A DNA stretch of 64,000 nucleotides from Phocoena phocoena. Taxonomy: Eukaryota; Chordata; Mammalia; Artiodactyla; Phocoenidae. Positions 47,216-56,715 of the stretch are shown piece after piece. The position numbers and the translations under genes are program-made. Location of the stretch: positions 45,960,879 through 46,024,878 of the forward strand of contig NC_089238.1 in the NCBI RefSeq assembly GCF_963924675.1, in the 5' to 3' direction. Under the pieces are notes generated by a model. The model ran no database searches. It saw only the letters and a list, made by a program, of their open reading frames with translations, and had not been told where the DNA came from. Position 1 is the first letter of the stretch. The number at the start of each line of letters is the position of its first letter.

Positions 47216-48231
47216 CTTTTTTAAAAAAGCAGCAGCCAGGAAAAAAAATAAAAGACATTACATACAGGAGAACAAAGATAAGAATGACTCCAAATATCTA
47301 ACTAAAAACCTCCACTCTCCCTGGATCAATAGATTTTGACTTACTGGGAGCTGGAAGGGAAGGTGAGGGCTTGGTTGGGTGGTCTTGGAGCCATGCAGTT
47401 TCCAAAACAGAAAAGTCTCTAAGATCCAGATCTTCAGACCCTTTGAGCCACCGACCCCGCTGATAGTTCTGGACCCTCTGTCAGAGAAGTGCACATGTAC
47501 ACAAAGTTTTGTACTCAAGTTCCTCTCTCCTCCACTTCCCTACCCTCCAGTTCATCCCTGGATCTCTGCTCCCTGGCCTGAGGGTTTAGACTCACTAAAG
47601 GCAGTCCATTCACTCACATCAATTCTGTGACCCACAGTCGTCACAGCATCTTAGCTCTGGAAGGTTCTCAGAAATCAACTTGGTTTACCCCTTCATCTTA
47701 AGGAGAAGCTTATGTTCTAGATGAAAAAAATTGCCTGAGGTCACATAGGGAATTAGTATTTTTTTGGCACAAAACGTGGTTCCTTTAAGATTAATTTTGC
47801 AGGTACATTCTCGCACATTTTCTTTTGGGTGCACACAAATGCCCTCGTGGGCTTCTCCCATGTGTTCTGTTTCTTTGTCTGTCTTTTCCTACTCATCTCC
47901 TACATTTCCCTGTCCAAAACTGATTGTCATTTTGGGTCCAGTTCTCAGGCCCCTCCTTCTATGGTCACATGCCGCTACTCCCACTGTTCTCAAAACACTT
48001 AACCTTAAGCCCCAAGTGAGGTTGAGGTCAGAGCTGACTCTAAAGAGGAGTGGAGTAGTGGGGATTGATGCTTTGAAAGATGTGGAAGAGGAGACAAGAT
48101 TCCAAACATCTAGGCAAGGAACTGGATGTGACAGAGGTAAGGAAGGAAAGGGCCAAGTCGGCCATAATACAAGACATGAGTCACACCTATATATTAACTA
48201 AAAACATTTTCAAGTTAAAAAAACACTAACA
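47216..48231. other. Mostly single-copy-like spacer with an MIR-like patch
   Basis: No coding gene recognised. A frame of 145 codons at 47,764-48,201 shows no domain and no splice context. The stretch tgcctgaggtcacataggga near 47,731-47,750 resembles MIR. Confidence 0.45.
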
Positions 48232-48463
48232 GGGATTCTCTGGTGGCGCAGTGGTTGAGAGTCCACCTGCCGATGCAGGGGACACGGGTTCGTGCCCTGG
48301 TCGGGGAAGATTCCACATGCCGCGGAGCGGCTGGGCCCGTGAGCCATGGCCGCTGAGCCTGCGCGTCTGGAGCCTGTGCTCCGCAACGGGAGAGGCCACA
48401 ACAGTGAGAGGCCCGCGTACCGCAAAAATAAATAAATTAATTAAAAAAAATAAATTAAAAACA
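48232..48463 (+). mobile_element. Cetacean SINE
   Basis: Short-type SINE starting agggattctctggtggcgca and ending in an A/T-rich (aaat)n tail. The target-site duplication is unclear because both flanks are A-rich. Confidence 0.92.
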
Positions 48464-48707
48464 AATAGTATGAAGGATCCAAGGGCCAAGAATAAATAAG
48501 GCAAAGAACAACTTGGTATAGGGAGTAAGGGAAGCAGTTAACCTATTGGATATTGTCTTATTTTAGCACTAAAGTACTTAAAACACTGCTATATGTGCAG
48601 AGCTAGACACATGCGATAGACTAGAAAAGGTCAAAAACAAAACACATATATATTGAAGCTATATGTGAACATGACATTATCTAATCTGTGAGGAAAGGAT
48701 GTCATAT

Positions 48708-48912
48708 TTCAGGGGTTGGCAAAGTTTTTCTGTTAAGGGCCAGACAGTAATATATTAAGCTTTGAAGCCCATATAGTTAAGTCTCTGTCACAACTACTCA
48801 ACTCTGACGGTGTAGCACAAAAACAGCCAGACAACAAGTAAACAAATGGATGTGCCTGTGTTCCAACAGAATTTTATTTACAAAAACAGATGGTGAGCCA
48901 GATTTGGCCCAT
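48708..48912 (+). mobile_element. hAT-Charlie-like nonautonomous DNA transposon
   Basis: The ends are inverted versions of each other: ggggttggcaaagtttttct at left and gagccagatttggcccatga near the right end. The internal sequence (taagggccagacagtaatat, cacaactactcaactctgac, ttccaacagaattttattta) is typical of old Charlie-derived elements. About 200 bp, no coding capacity. Confidence 0.72.
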
Positions 48913-49089
48913 GAGCCAAGGTTTTCTCAACAGCAACGGAACAATTAACGAGTTCTAGTAAAAGCTATTTATCACATCATACACAAACTAAGTTTCAGGT
49001 GAACTAAATTTCTACTGTGAAAAAAATAATGCTTGACAATATAAATTATATTCAGGACACGTTATTTTTTCACAATAAAAATTATTTTA

Positions 49090-49301
49090 GGGCTTCCCTG
49101 GTGGCGCAGTGGTTGAGGGTCCGCCTGCCGATGCAGGGGACGCGGGTTCGTGCCCCGGTCCAGGAGGATCCCAAGTGCCGCGGAGCGGCTGGGCCCGTGG
49201 GCCAAGGCCGCTGGGCCTGTGCATCCAGAGCCTGTGCTCCACAGCGGGAGAGGCCACAGCAGTGAGAGACCCTCATACCGCAAAAAAAAAAAAAAAAAAA
49301 A
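49090..49301 (+). mobile_element. Cetacean SINE
   Basis: Short-type SINE with a ~25-base A tail. Target-site duplication aaaaattatttta at 49,077-49,089 and 49,302-49,314. Confidence 0.95.
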
Positions 49302-49363
49302 AAAAATTATTTTAATATAAAACATCCAAAAAATTAAGCCACATAAATTATTTTAACTCCCTG

Positions 49364-49445
49364 TTGATCAAGAGTTTTATATGTATAACTGATCCACTTT
49401 GCTGTACACCTGAAACTAAATCAACTATACTCCAATAAAAAATTT
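49364..49445 (+). mobile_element. L1 3'-end fragment
   Basis: tgtataactgatccactttg ... tgtacacctgaaactaaatc ... tatactccaataaaaaattt: the terminal ~80 bases of the L1 C-like 3' UTR. Confidence 0.8.
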
Positions 49446-49805
49446 GTAAAAATTGAATATCAAATTGAACTCTGAAATAAAAAAAAGAATTTTCCTACTT
49501 TTTATGTTAACTCAAAAAGATATAAAATCTTACCAGTTTTCTTCCTGTATGCCTGTGTGCCCATACCCTCATCTGTGAATGACCTTCCTATAACTTTAGA
49601 AAGCATTTCAGTGTCTTCTCTAAAATTCTTAACTCAGTGCTCATTTTGAAGCTATGCTACTAATGTATCTGAGTAGGATCCTATGGGGCCTTCCCAGCAC
49701 AGATTCTCCCCTCCCCCATGTCCTCCACCTGCCTCTAGTTTGTAGAAAAGCTTCAGCCTCCTAGGCCTTCCCCAAGTCCCAAAGAACAAAATTTAATCAG
49801 AAGTG
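49446..49805. other. Unassigned spacer before the LTR
   Basis: About 360 bases with no feature I can name. Confidence 0.45.
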
Positions 49806-50289
49806 AGAAAAAAACAGAAACAAAGGAAAACAATCAAGCAAGACAAAATAATAACAGTTCAGCCATAAAACAAAGTCAAGGACCTTTAGCTCCTCCTTAA
49901 GGGAGGAACTCAGATAATGTTCTGAGCTATATCCTTTGCGCTCTTTTGCAGATGCTGAAACCCACACCAGGTGGAAGAAGTTAACTGCATGCTGACCCAG
50001 ACCAGTTGGAACCAGAAGATTTAATGATATCGACTCCCAATTACCTCACCAACAACCAATTAGAAGAATGTCCATGAGCTGACCATACACCCCGCAACCC
50101 TCTCTCTCATCCTGTCTTTAAAAACCTTTCCCTGAAAGCCATCAGCGAATTTGGGCCTTTTGAGCATTACCTACCTTGACTGCTTGTTCGGTGCGTGCAG
50201 TAAATGCTGCACTTTCCTTCACCACAACCCAGTGTCAGTAGATTGGCTTTACTGGGCACGGTGGAGCAAATAAAGGTTTGCTTTGGCAA
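49806..50289 (+). mobile_element. Solo LTR of an ERV1-type endogenous retrovirus
   Basis: About 480 bp. It contains a TATA-like tctttaaaaaccttt (about 50,115-50,130), and an LTR signature downstream: ccttgactgcttgttcggtg, taaatgctgcactttccttc, accacaacccagtgtcagta, ending gctttggcaaca. No internal retroviral genes are adjacent, so it is probably a solo LTR. It lies about 350 bp from the CpG island and points towards it. Flanking 4-5-bp duplication not identified. Confidence 0.75.
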
Positions 50290-50568
50290 CACTAATACAA
50301 CTGCTTCAGCCTTCTCAATCCCCACTTCCTTGAGAACTACAAATCTTAAAGCAACTCAAATTAAACGACGGCCATTTCTTACAAGTAAGACACTTAGCTG
50401 CTTTGGCTGTTTAACTACTTCTACTTTTTAGAAAAATAGAAATAAACCTCTAGAACTGGACTGAAGTCCTTCGGGTATCCATACTTCAAAGTGGACTTTA
50501 AAACTCCCTGAAATTGGTATAAAATTTCTATGCGTCATATTCGAGTCAACAACTGGGACAAGAGCTTA
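50290..50568. other. Spacer; intron of the unidentified minus-strand gene if that gene is real
   Basis: Lies between the LTR and the predicted exon 2 donor on the minus strand. No repeat or gene recognised. Confidence 0.4.
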
Positions 50569-50569
50569 C

Positions 50570-50750
50570 ATTTTTGTAGCGCTTTATACCGCGCTTCAAG
50601 TTGCTCAGGAGTCTTTTCCACACTGTCAAGAGGAGGTAGAAAGTTTCTGACAGTGTTGGTGATGGAGAGCCGGATATAATTACGAAAGAGGTCGGGAGAG
50701 TCGAGTACGCTCAGGGGAGGTGTAAGCACGGCAGGGTCGGAGGGTCGCTA
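50570..50750 (-). CDS. Candidate coding exon of an unidentified minus-strand gene
   Basis: On the minus strand a pyrimidine tract plus AG (cagttccttccctccccag) precedes the exon and a good donor gtaagctc follows it at 50,569-50,562. The frame reads SVLDSPDLFRNYIRLSITNT, then RNFLPPLDSVEKTPEQLEAR and YKALQK. The codon pattern and residue composition look like real protein (amphipathic, RYKALQK end). There is no ATG in frame: the frame is open from after TAG at 50,750-50,748, so translation may start elsewhere, or a nearby AG (50,747 start) may be used. I do not recognise the protein. A fossil exon is possible. Confidence 0.4.
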
Positions 50751-51040
50751 CTGGGGAGGGAAGGAACTGAGAGACACCGTTGGCGAAAGAAGAGGAAAAG
50801 GGAGCGTCAGGAGGAACCTCCCTCCAGGGGCGACAGAATAGGGGCGGGCGCGTTGTCTCTGAGACGCGAGGAAAACGACGTGACAGAAGAACCTAGAGGC
50901 TGCGAGGAAGCGAACAGAGGGGCTGCCTCAGGGAGGGAAGCAGCCCGGCTGAAGCCCCCCATCTCGAGGCGGCTTGTTTGACTCAGCGTCCCTGCACCTC
51001 GGCCGCCCTTATCGTCCTTCTCCCCTCAAGGTCACTCACC

Positions 51041-51115
51041 ACCGAGTTTGTCGACTCCAGCAAGACGCCCAGCTCCACTCCTCACCTCACGAACTCCCGG
51101 CGCCACAAATTCAAA
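51041..51115 (-). ncRNA. Candidate non-coding exon 1 of the minus-strand gene
   Basis: Downstream of the CHR-like element the minus strand reads gtggcgccgggagttcgtga and so on, to a strong donor ggtg|gtgagtgacc (intron starts at 51,039 or 51,040). No ATG occurs in it, so it would be 5' UTR. The start is an estimate from the promoter elements. Confidence 0.35.
51110..51115 (-). promoter_or_regulatory. CHR-like element TTTGAA
   Basis: The minus strand reads atTTTGAAttt... strictly TTTGAA at 51,110-51,115. It is followed by gtggcgccgg and preceded about 57 bp upstream by a CCAAT box (ATTGG at 51,172-51,176). CCAAT plus CHR spacing of this kind is typical of G2/M genes bound by DREAM/MMB. Inference from motif arrangement only. 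Confidence 0.5.
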
Positions 51116-51171
51116 TATGAGTTCCAGCGTCCCGCAGCCCGGAAACTCTCCCAGAGTGAAGGACGGATGGA

Positions 51172-51176
51172 CCAAT
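51172..51176 (-). promoter_or_regulatory. CCAAT box (ATTGG on the minus strand)
   Basis: accaatcg on the + strand, so it can serve either direction; NF-Y sites work in both orientations. It sits between the CHR-like element (minus side) and the TATA-like box (plus side). Confidence 0.55.
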
Positions 51177-51188
51177 CGAAGCCCGGCT

Positions 51189-51197
51189 GGCTATAAA
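51189..51197 (+). promoter_or_regulatory. TATA-like box
   Basis: gctataaatg immediately after the CCAAT box on the plus strand, followed by a GC box (gggcggggc near 51,211-51,219). It suggests a plus-strand start near 51,220, but I see no gene that would use it. Confidence 0.4.
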
Positions 51198-51420
51198 TGT
51201 AAAAGAAGGTGGGCGGGGCGAAGGGATGGGGTGGGACCAAACAGCGTTACCACGACGACGGCTTCGGGTGGGCGGGCTGTGGTGACAATGGCCAGAGGGC
51301 GAGACTCGGCGGGAAAATCGGTCCTGTTAGGTGGTCCAGGTGGTTTGGGGCTGAGGCCGTCTCCTCAAGAGTAACCGTGGGCCTGTTCTACGGTCACGCC
51401 ACCGGCCTCCGTTTCCTTTA

Positions 51421-52480
51421 GCCTTCTCTCTCACCAAACGACTTTCCTGTCCAGTTATAAAGTGAAAGCTGTTTCCCCAAGGTAAGCGTGTAGTACCACC
51501 ACCCCTTGTTGGGTAAGGGGTAACGGAAACTTGAGTCCACTTTGTTACCCGGGGAGCGGGTACTAAAAACAGAAAAAGGTGAAAATTTGGATTTCTAAAC
51601 ATTTAGTAATTTCTTACCGTGTGAATTTTTACTGTATCGTGCACATTTAGTAGTCTTTAAATATTGGGTGCAACTTGAGTTACAATTAAATTTACCATTC
51701 TAGTTCTTTCTGACCCCAAAATTCCATCTGACCGGTTAACGAACAAAGACCTGAATTTTTTAATTTTCTGTAACAGTCTCAAAGATTCTCTACCTTAAGT
51801 TTTTAATCTCACCTAAATCTGAAGGCGGGTGGTAAAATGGGCAGGTGCTTTGAGTCCAAACCGTTAGAAGAATCAAACTAATTCAGCTGAGGCTCCTCCT
51901 TTCTTAGATCATCACTTGAATCTAAAATAATTGAAACCAGATGCCGAACATGGTTCAATGTGTATCTCATTAAATGCTGATGGTCTCACAGAGGTCTCAT
52001 TTAGGAAAGAAAGTAAACAGTGTTGAAATGATGGGGGAGAAATAAGGCTTTCTACAGACAAGTCGTTCTTAGAAAAAAAAAAACCTTACAGCTTTGAAAC
52101 ACATCTTGTAACAAACCACAAAGTTGTTGTTAAATTCTTGTCTCCAAAATCTAAAAGAAAACTTCAGCAGAACTTACTGGCTTATCAAGTAGAATTTCTT
52201 CCTCTAGACTTAAGGCAGAGAAGCATTTATGAAAGCTTAGATCTATATGTGTTTAGATACCTGCCAATCCTTCTCTTAAAATTCCATCTTCAAAACCCCC
52301 TGCTAATGAACCAGCCAGCTGCATCTTCATCTGGAGAGTCAACTGGGGAAAGAGTCTCTTCCAAACTCTCTCAGTCTGTTGACAAAATTCATTTCCTTGC
52401 AGCCATTTGAAGTCCCATTTTCTTGGCAACTGACAACAGGGGACCATTTTTAGCAACTAGAGACCATTCTCAGGTCCTTA
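51421..52480. other. Spacer downstream of the CpG island
   Basis: About 1 kb without a recognised gene. A 90-codon frame at 52,138-52,410 has no domain features or splice context. Confidence 0.45.
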
Positions 52481-52830
52481 CCAAATGACCTGTCATAAAC
52501 AGTTACTGTTGTTACTGTTGACTTCTCAAGGTCGGCAGGAGAATCTCCCTCCCACTTAAAATCTCTTCTAATGGCTTTTAACTCTGCACATGATTAGGTC
52601 AGACCCAGTCAGAATAATCTCCCTTTTTAGTAACTCACAGTCAGATGATTAGGGACCTCAACTACATCTGCAAAATCTCTTCTATATAACGTAATACTTG
52701 TTAGAATGACAGTCCATCATATTTACAAGACTCAATCACAATTGAAGGGAGGGGTTTGCACAGGGCATATACCTAAAAGGGAGGGACTCTTAGGGGCCAT
52801 CTCAGAATTCTACCCACCTATAGCCCCTCA
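52481..52830 (+). repeat. Ancient interspersed repeat, family uncertain
   Basis: Contains ctcaactacatctgcaaaat, caatcacaattgaagggagg and cattctaccc-type ending (gccatctcagaattctaccc). It resembles an old mammalian repeat of the type at 43,525 in general structure but I cannot name it. Confidence 0.5.
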
Positions 52831-52964
52831 CTTGTGTCCCATAGATTCTGATCTGTGGATTGAGAATAACACTCCATTTTCAAAACTGTTATAAGCTTTA
52901 AGTGAGTGCTTTTCACTCAGAAAAAAGTACCACCAGTGTTATGTTCACATTGTTAAAAAAAAAA

Positions 52965-53330
52965 AAGAACAAGCCCAAACTGAGTCACTCACTTGTGCTA
53001 AACCCACATCAGCAAATCAAGACTTAATATCTAACTTAATTGTAGTTTCAGCTTCTCCCAGGAATGTGACTTTTAACTAGTTTATCTGAAATTACCTGAT
53101 CAGCTCTGGTGAGGTAATCTGCATGATAAACACCCCCCTTCTCCAAAGGATGGTGACATACCTGAACCCATCTACTTCCTTCCCAGCCCCCTCCCCCTTC
53201 TGCCTATAAAAGTCTTTGAAGCTCTTTGAAGCTCCTGTCTGCTAGATGGGATGCTGCTGGAGTCATAAATTGTTGAATAAATCCAATTATATCCTCAAAT
53301 TTACTCAGCTGAATTTTTTTTTTTAACAAT
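52965..53330 (+). mobile_element. LTR-like segment
   Basis: Has an LTR layout: tctgcctataaaagtctttg (TATA-like at about 53,201-53,210), then a polyadenylation-type signal gttgaataaatccaattata near 53,272, and ttactcagctgaattttttt. Probably a solo LTR of an old endogenous retrovirus; limits approximate. Confidence 0.6.
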
Positions 53331-53838
53331 ATTAATCCTCATTGGGTTCCACTGTGATATGGCCTTGTCCGAAGTTCCTGTCTGCTGTGGAAGCTTATGA
53401 TAAGGAACTCTGATGCATCTCCCTGTTACTGTATCTTTAGCCACACTGAATCAATAAAGTGCTTTTAAAATTTTTAGCACATAGCTTCAATTTCTGTTCC
53501 AGGATTTAGTGTGACACTTCAAAGCACTTGGAGGGGCTGCTTTCTAGTGGATCCATCTGGAGGCCTGCAAGCAACACATTTGGGGCTTCTGCTGTCTATA
53601 ACCCAGCCCTCCAAGGTAGCAGAGCATGATAACACATCCTGAGTCCCAAATGGTGGGGTGACAACCACTGTTGGTACCTGAGATTTTAGGTGGTAGTATA
53701 AGCAGGTACAGTAGGGGGTCCCTGGAGAAAGAGTACCAGGCAAGGCTTTCTTGACATAAGAGAAGTGGCCTAAGCTGTTTTGTGACCTAAATCTGGCCAC
53801 AATGCCTGCCCTGGAACAGGTCTCAGTAATCATTGATA
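53331..53838. other. Unassigned segment, possibly LTR-related
   Basis: Includes ctgaatcaataaagtgcttt (AATAAA at about 53,453). A minus-strand frame of 104 codons at 53,519-53,833 has no recognisable domain. Confidence 0.4.
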
Positions 53839-54245
53839 TTAAGGGAAGTAAGGGAATGCAAGAACAAAGGAAAAGCAGTCAAGTAAAACAGTTCAACTAT
53901 GAAACAGAGTCCTAGTTCCTCCTCAAGGGATGTACATAACAATCTGATACGGTCTTCGTTGACCCTCGTGACTTCAATCAACTAAAGCTTGGACTCTGTT
54001 GACTGTGGCCCGAATTCTATGCTGAATTCTCCACTGCTCAAGCCCCTTCATGAATACCCATGTACCTTTAGCTTAAAACTTCCCCAAATTTGCTGTTGGG
54101 AGAGACACTGCTTTGGCAGAGATCACTGGTGTTCTCCTTACTTGCTGCAAGAAATAATAAATGCTTCCTTCTCCCTAACTTTGGCTTGGTTGTGACTTTT
54201 GGCTCAATACCCACCAAGAGGTGAACCCACTTTTGGGGTCACAAT
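53839..54245 (+). mobile_element. LTR-like segment, ERV1 type
   Basis: Shares elements with the LTR at 49,806: caaaggaaaagcagtcaagt, cagttcaactatgaaacaga, gtcctagttcctcctcaagg. It then has caagaaataataaatgcttc (polyadenylation-type AATAAA near 54,155) and ends cacttttggggtcacaat. Probably a solo LTR of a related but distinct family. Confidence 0.7.
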
Positions 54246-54533
54246 AGACAGATTATTCTGTTTTTAATTGCAATTTATTAATATGTTTTAGAAATATATA
54301 TATCACTATTCAAACCCATGATTATAGGGCATGAGCAAGGCTAAAGTAGGAATTAAAAATTTTTTTAAGTTCGTTGATTAGAGAAAATATTTTTTAAATA
54401 ATAGTACAAATGGCTAGGATATGGCGAAAATCAAGATGGTGTTACTCTAATTTGGGAATCATTGGCATATGAGAAACCGGCTGGTGACTAAGCAGTGGAT
54501 GAAGTAGTGGATTCAGTAGATATAGAATAAATT

Positions 54534-54656
54534 ATGCTAACCGAGTCAGGCTCCAAGAGCCCCTTCGTTCTCAGGAACGTGAACAAAAAGAAGCCCACCA
54601 TGTTCCAAGCCTACCACGTGCAGGCAGTGGAGTTCATGGTATTCACGCCCTACTAA
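54534..54656 (+). CDS. Short open frame of 40 codons upstream of VAC14, origin unknown
   Basis: ATG at 54,534 and TAA at 54,654-54,656. The peptide reads MLTESGSKSPFVLRNVNKKK, then PTMFQAYHVQAVEFMVFTPY. Codon use is GC-rich at third positions, unlike the AT-rich flank, and starts abruptly after cgagtcag, which could be a splice acceptor (no pyrimidine tract, however). It may be a terminal exon of an upstream plus-strand gene or a relic. In human, HYDIN ends just upstream of VAC14, so HYDIN is one candidate; I cannot confirm it. Confidence 0.35.
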   Translation: MLTESGSKSPFVLRNVNKKKPTMFQAYHVQAVEFMVFTPY

Positions 54657-54823
54657 GCAAGCCTCAAACCGTGGGGGTCTACAAGCAGGAGTGTGATGGG
54701 AGAAGGTGGAGCCTTGTGGGGGCGTGGCTAATCCACCTGCGGATGCGTGTGGGGGCGTGGCTGGCGAAGGGCGGGTCCTAGCGGCGGAAGGCGGAAGTCG
54801 GTGCAGAGTCACCTGATCTGAGT

Positions 54824-54835
54824 AACATGGCCGCT
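54824..54835 (+). promoter_or_regulatory. YY1-like element
   Basis: aacatggccgct matches the AA.ATGGC.GC core that often sits just downstream of a transcription start in TATA-less promoters. Inference from motif and position. Confidence 0.5.
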
Positions 54836-55098
54836 GCACCATGAGCCCGGCAGGTGCTGGCTGGGAGTGGTTCTCGTGAGCTGTTTGGCGGCCAGGGGCA
54901 GGGTACGGAGACGGGATCCAGGCCCGGGTTCCGAGGCGGCGCGCGGCGGCGGAGCGAGACAGGAGGCCCGGGGTGGCGTGGTCCATGAGCCGGCGCCGGA
55001 GGCAGCGCGGAGCCGCAGACTCCCCTAGCCCCGGCGCGGCCCGGGCTGCCGCGGGCTGAGGAGTCGCGGGGCTCCGGGGAACGCCCCGAGCTGCTACC

Positions 55099-55202
55099 AT
55101 GAACCCCGAGAAGGATTTCGCGCCGCTCACGCCCAACATCGTGCGCGCCCTCAATGACAAGCTCTACGAAAAGCGGAAGGTGGCAGCACTGGAGATCGAG
55201 AA
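55099..55202 (+). CDS. VAC14: VAC14 exon 1, coding part (N-terminal 34 residues)
   Basis: VAC14 is the HEAT-repeat scaffold of the PIKfyve-FIG4 complex that makes and turns over PI(3,5)P2 on endosomes and lysosomes. The exon encodes [20 protein letters not shown] and then [14 protein letters not shown], which I recognise as the conserved VAC14 N terminus. The start ATG has a good context (taccATGa). The exon ends GAGAA|gtaagag, a near-perfect donor, in phase 2; the next exon, beyond the window, would complete the Lys codon. The 5' UTR lies in the CpG island upstream. Only about 4 per cent of the ~780-residue protein is in view. Confidence 0.95.
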
Positions 55203-55359
55203 GTAAGAGCCGCGGGCACCCGGGTTGGTCGTGGAGAGCGGAGCCGGGACTCCGTTCTGATTCTGCAGGGGTCCCGCTCTTCCGGGCAGCTCCTCACGCC
55301 TTTGCAGCCAGTGTTGCTATTCCAGGTTTCCGGCCCTTAGGGCCGTGCTTAAGAGCAGG

Positions 55360-55515
55360 AGATTGGCAGTCCCAGCTTTGCTTCTGACTGTGTGACGTGG
55401 GCCAAATTATTTAACCTCCTGGTACCCCGAAGGGGCTACCGTGAGAACGAAGCAACGAAATGTATGCGTGGTGCTTTGCACAGTGCCTGGCACATGGTGC
55501 GTCCTCAGTGTGGTC
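55360..55515 (+). mobile_element. MIR SINE
   Basis: ctttgcttctgactgtgtga, aattatttaacctcctggta and tttgcacagtgcctggcaca follow the MIR order (core plus tail). Old and diverged. Confidence 0.75.
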
Positions 55516-55765
55516 TCCATGCAAACAAGCAAATCAGAGAGTGACCTCTGATGGGAGGGAGGTAGGAAGCATGAGAATTTGCTAAGGATGTTGATCTGCC
55601 TCATTTCTTACCCAGCTTCTGAGAAGTGAAAGGGACAGTAAGTTGACCAAGTGGAGAAATAAGCCAAAACCTCAAGGCTCAGAAGGGCTGTTATCTCTGT
55701 CATATCACGCTTCCCTGAAAGTGAAAGAAGGAATTATTCTTGTTTCTGCACTCTTACTACACGTA

Positions 55766-56237
55766 CAGCAGTACCCTCTAATCTGTGGGGGATATGTCCC
55801 CAGACACCCAGTGGATGCCTGAAACCTTGGATGATACCAAGCTCTATATATACTATGTTTTTTCCCATACATACGTATGTATGGTAAAGTTTAAGCACAG
55901 TAAGAGAATATCCTAATGACCGGCATCACCAGCATTGCACTTTAGGGCCATTATTAAGTAAAATAAGGGCTATTTGAACATAAGCATTGTGATACCGACA
56001 GTCGATCTGATAACCCAGAAGCTACTAAGTATGTGGGTATCATATACAGCATAGATATGCTGGAGGAAGGGTGACTAATGTTCTGGTGGGATAGCACAAT
56101 ATTTCATCTCACCACTCTGAGCCACATACAGTTTAAAACTTAGAAATTGTTTATTTCTGGAATTTTCCATGTAATATTTTCTGACCTGCTGTTGACCATT
56201 GGTAACTGAAACTGGATAACGGGGTTCCATTGTATTT
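55766..56237. mobile_element. Tigger-like (Tc1/mariner) DNA transposon remnant
   Basis: Left end agtaccctctaatctgtggg and right end aactggataacggggttcca ... attgta are approximately inverted. The internal ggatgcctgaaaccttggat and taagtaaaataagggctatt are typical of Tigger derivatives. No coding capacity. Confidence 0.65.
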
Positions 56238-56467
56238 GTAACCATGATCTGACATTTTCCTTTTTTTTTTAATTATAAAACAAGGTATTTAACTGCGAAC
56301 ATTAAGGTTTTTCTGCTGTTATTTTACATTTGTATCTTTTTTTCCAGCCAAATCGTGATAAAGTCTGGTGGGTGGGTAATTTCAAAAGAGTAGAAAGAGG
56401 CAGGCTGTGAAACTGAAAGAATGCCAGTCTGGGCGTCAGGAAATATGGATTGTAGTTTTGCCCTCTC

Positions 56468-56690
56468 TAATAGGGTAGCCACTGGCCATGGGCGGCTATT
56501 TACATTTAAATTATTGAAGATAAAATAAAAATTTTATCCAGTTCCTCAGTCACACTGCCCATATCTGACATGTTCAATAGCCACATGTGGCTGTCAACTG
56601 CCATAATGGACAGTGCAGATTGTAGAACATTTCCATCACTACAGAATGCTTTGTACAGCTCTAATCTAGTCTGTTGTGTGATACTCATTC
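56468..56690. mobile_element. hAT-type DNA transposon remnant
   Basis: ggtagccactggccatgggc, aatagccacatgtggctgtc and gtagaacatttccatcacta match an old nonautonomous hAT element whose halves are partly inverted copies. Confidence 0.65.
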
Positions 56691-56715
56691 TTTGACCTCC
56701 AGCAAATTCCTTAAC

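Larger units (their letters stand above)
50640..51420. promoter_or_regulatory. CpG island with probable divergent promoter
   Basis: GC-rich with many CpGs (for example ggggcgggcgcg near 50,840, gtcgactccagcaagacgcc near 51,050, gtgggcggggcga near 51,210). It contains a CCAAT box and CHR-like element for the minus strand and a TATA-like box for the plus strand. It marks an active promoter in an otherwise repeat-rich region. Confidence 0.75.
54690..55330 (+). promoter_or_regulatory. VAC14 CpG-island promoter
   Basis: Dense CpG (gcgcggcggcggagcgagac near 54,940). No TATA box. ETS-like ggcggaag repeats at about 54,781-54,797 and a YY1-like aacatggccgct at 54,824-54,835 mark the likely start region, about 270 bp before the ATG. 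Typical housekeeping promoter. Confidence 0.85.

Noticed and set aside
47764..48201. 145-codon plus-strand frame
   Set aside because: No domain, no conserved signature and no splice context; the sequence is otherwise spacer.
3011..49301. The many regularly recurring ~200-bp repeats, considered as a CRISPR-like or regulatory array
   Set aside because: They are dispersed SINEs in both orientations with individual target-site duplications and A tails, not an array with spacers.
51048..51374. 108-codon plus-strand frame in the CpG island
   Set aside because: GC-rich chance frame overlapping promoter elements; the composition (R, G, T runs) is not protein-like and no donor follows.
54546..55160. 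204-codon minus-strand open frame across the VAC14 promoter
   Set aside because: It is antisense to VAC14 exon 1 and its CpG island; high GC leaves few stop codons. No domain, no splice signals.
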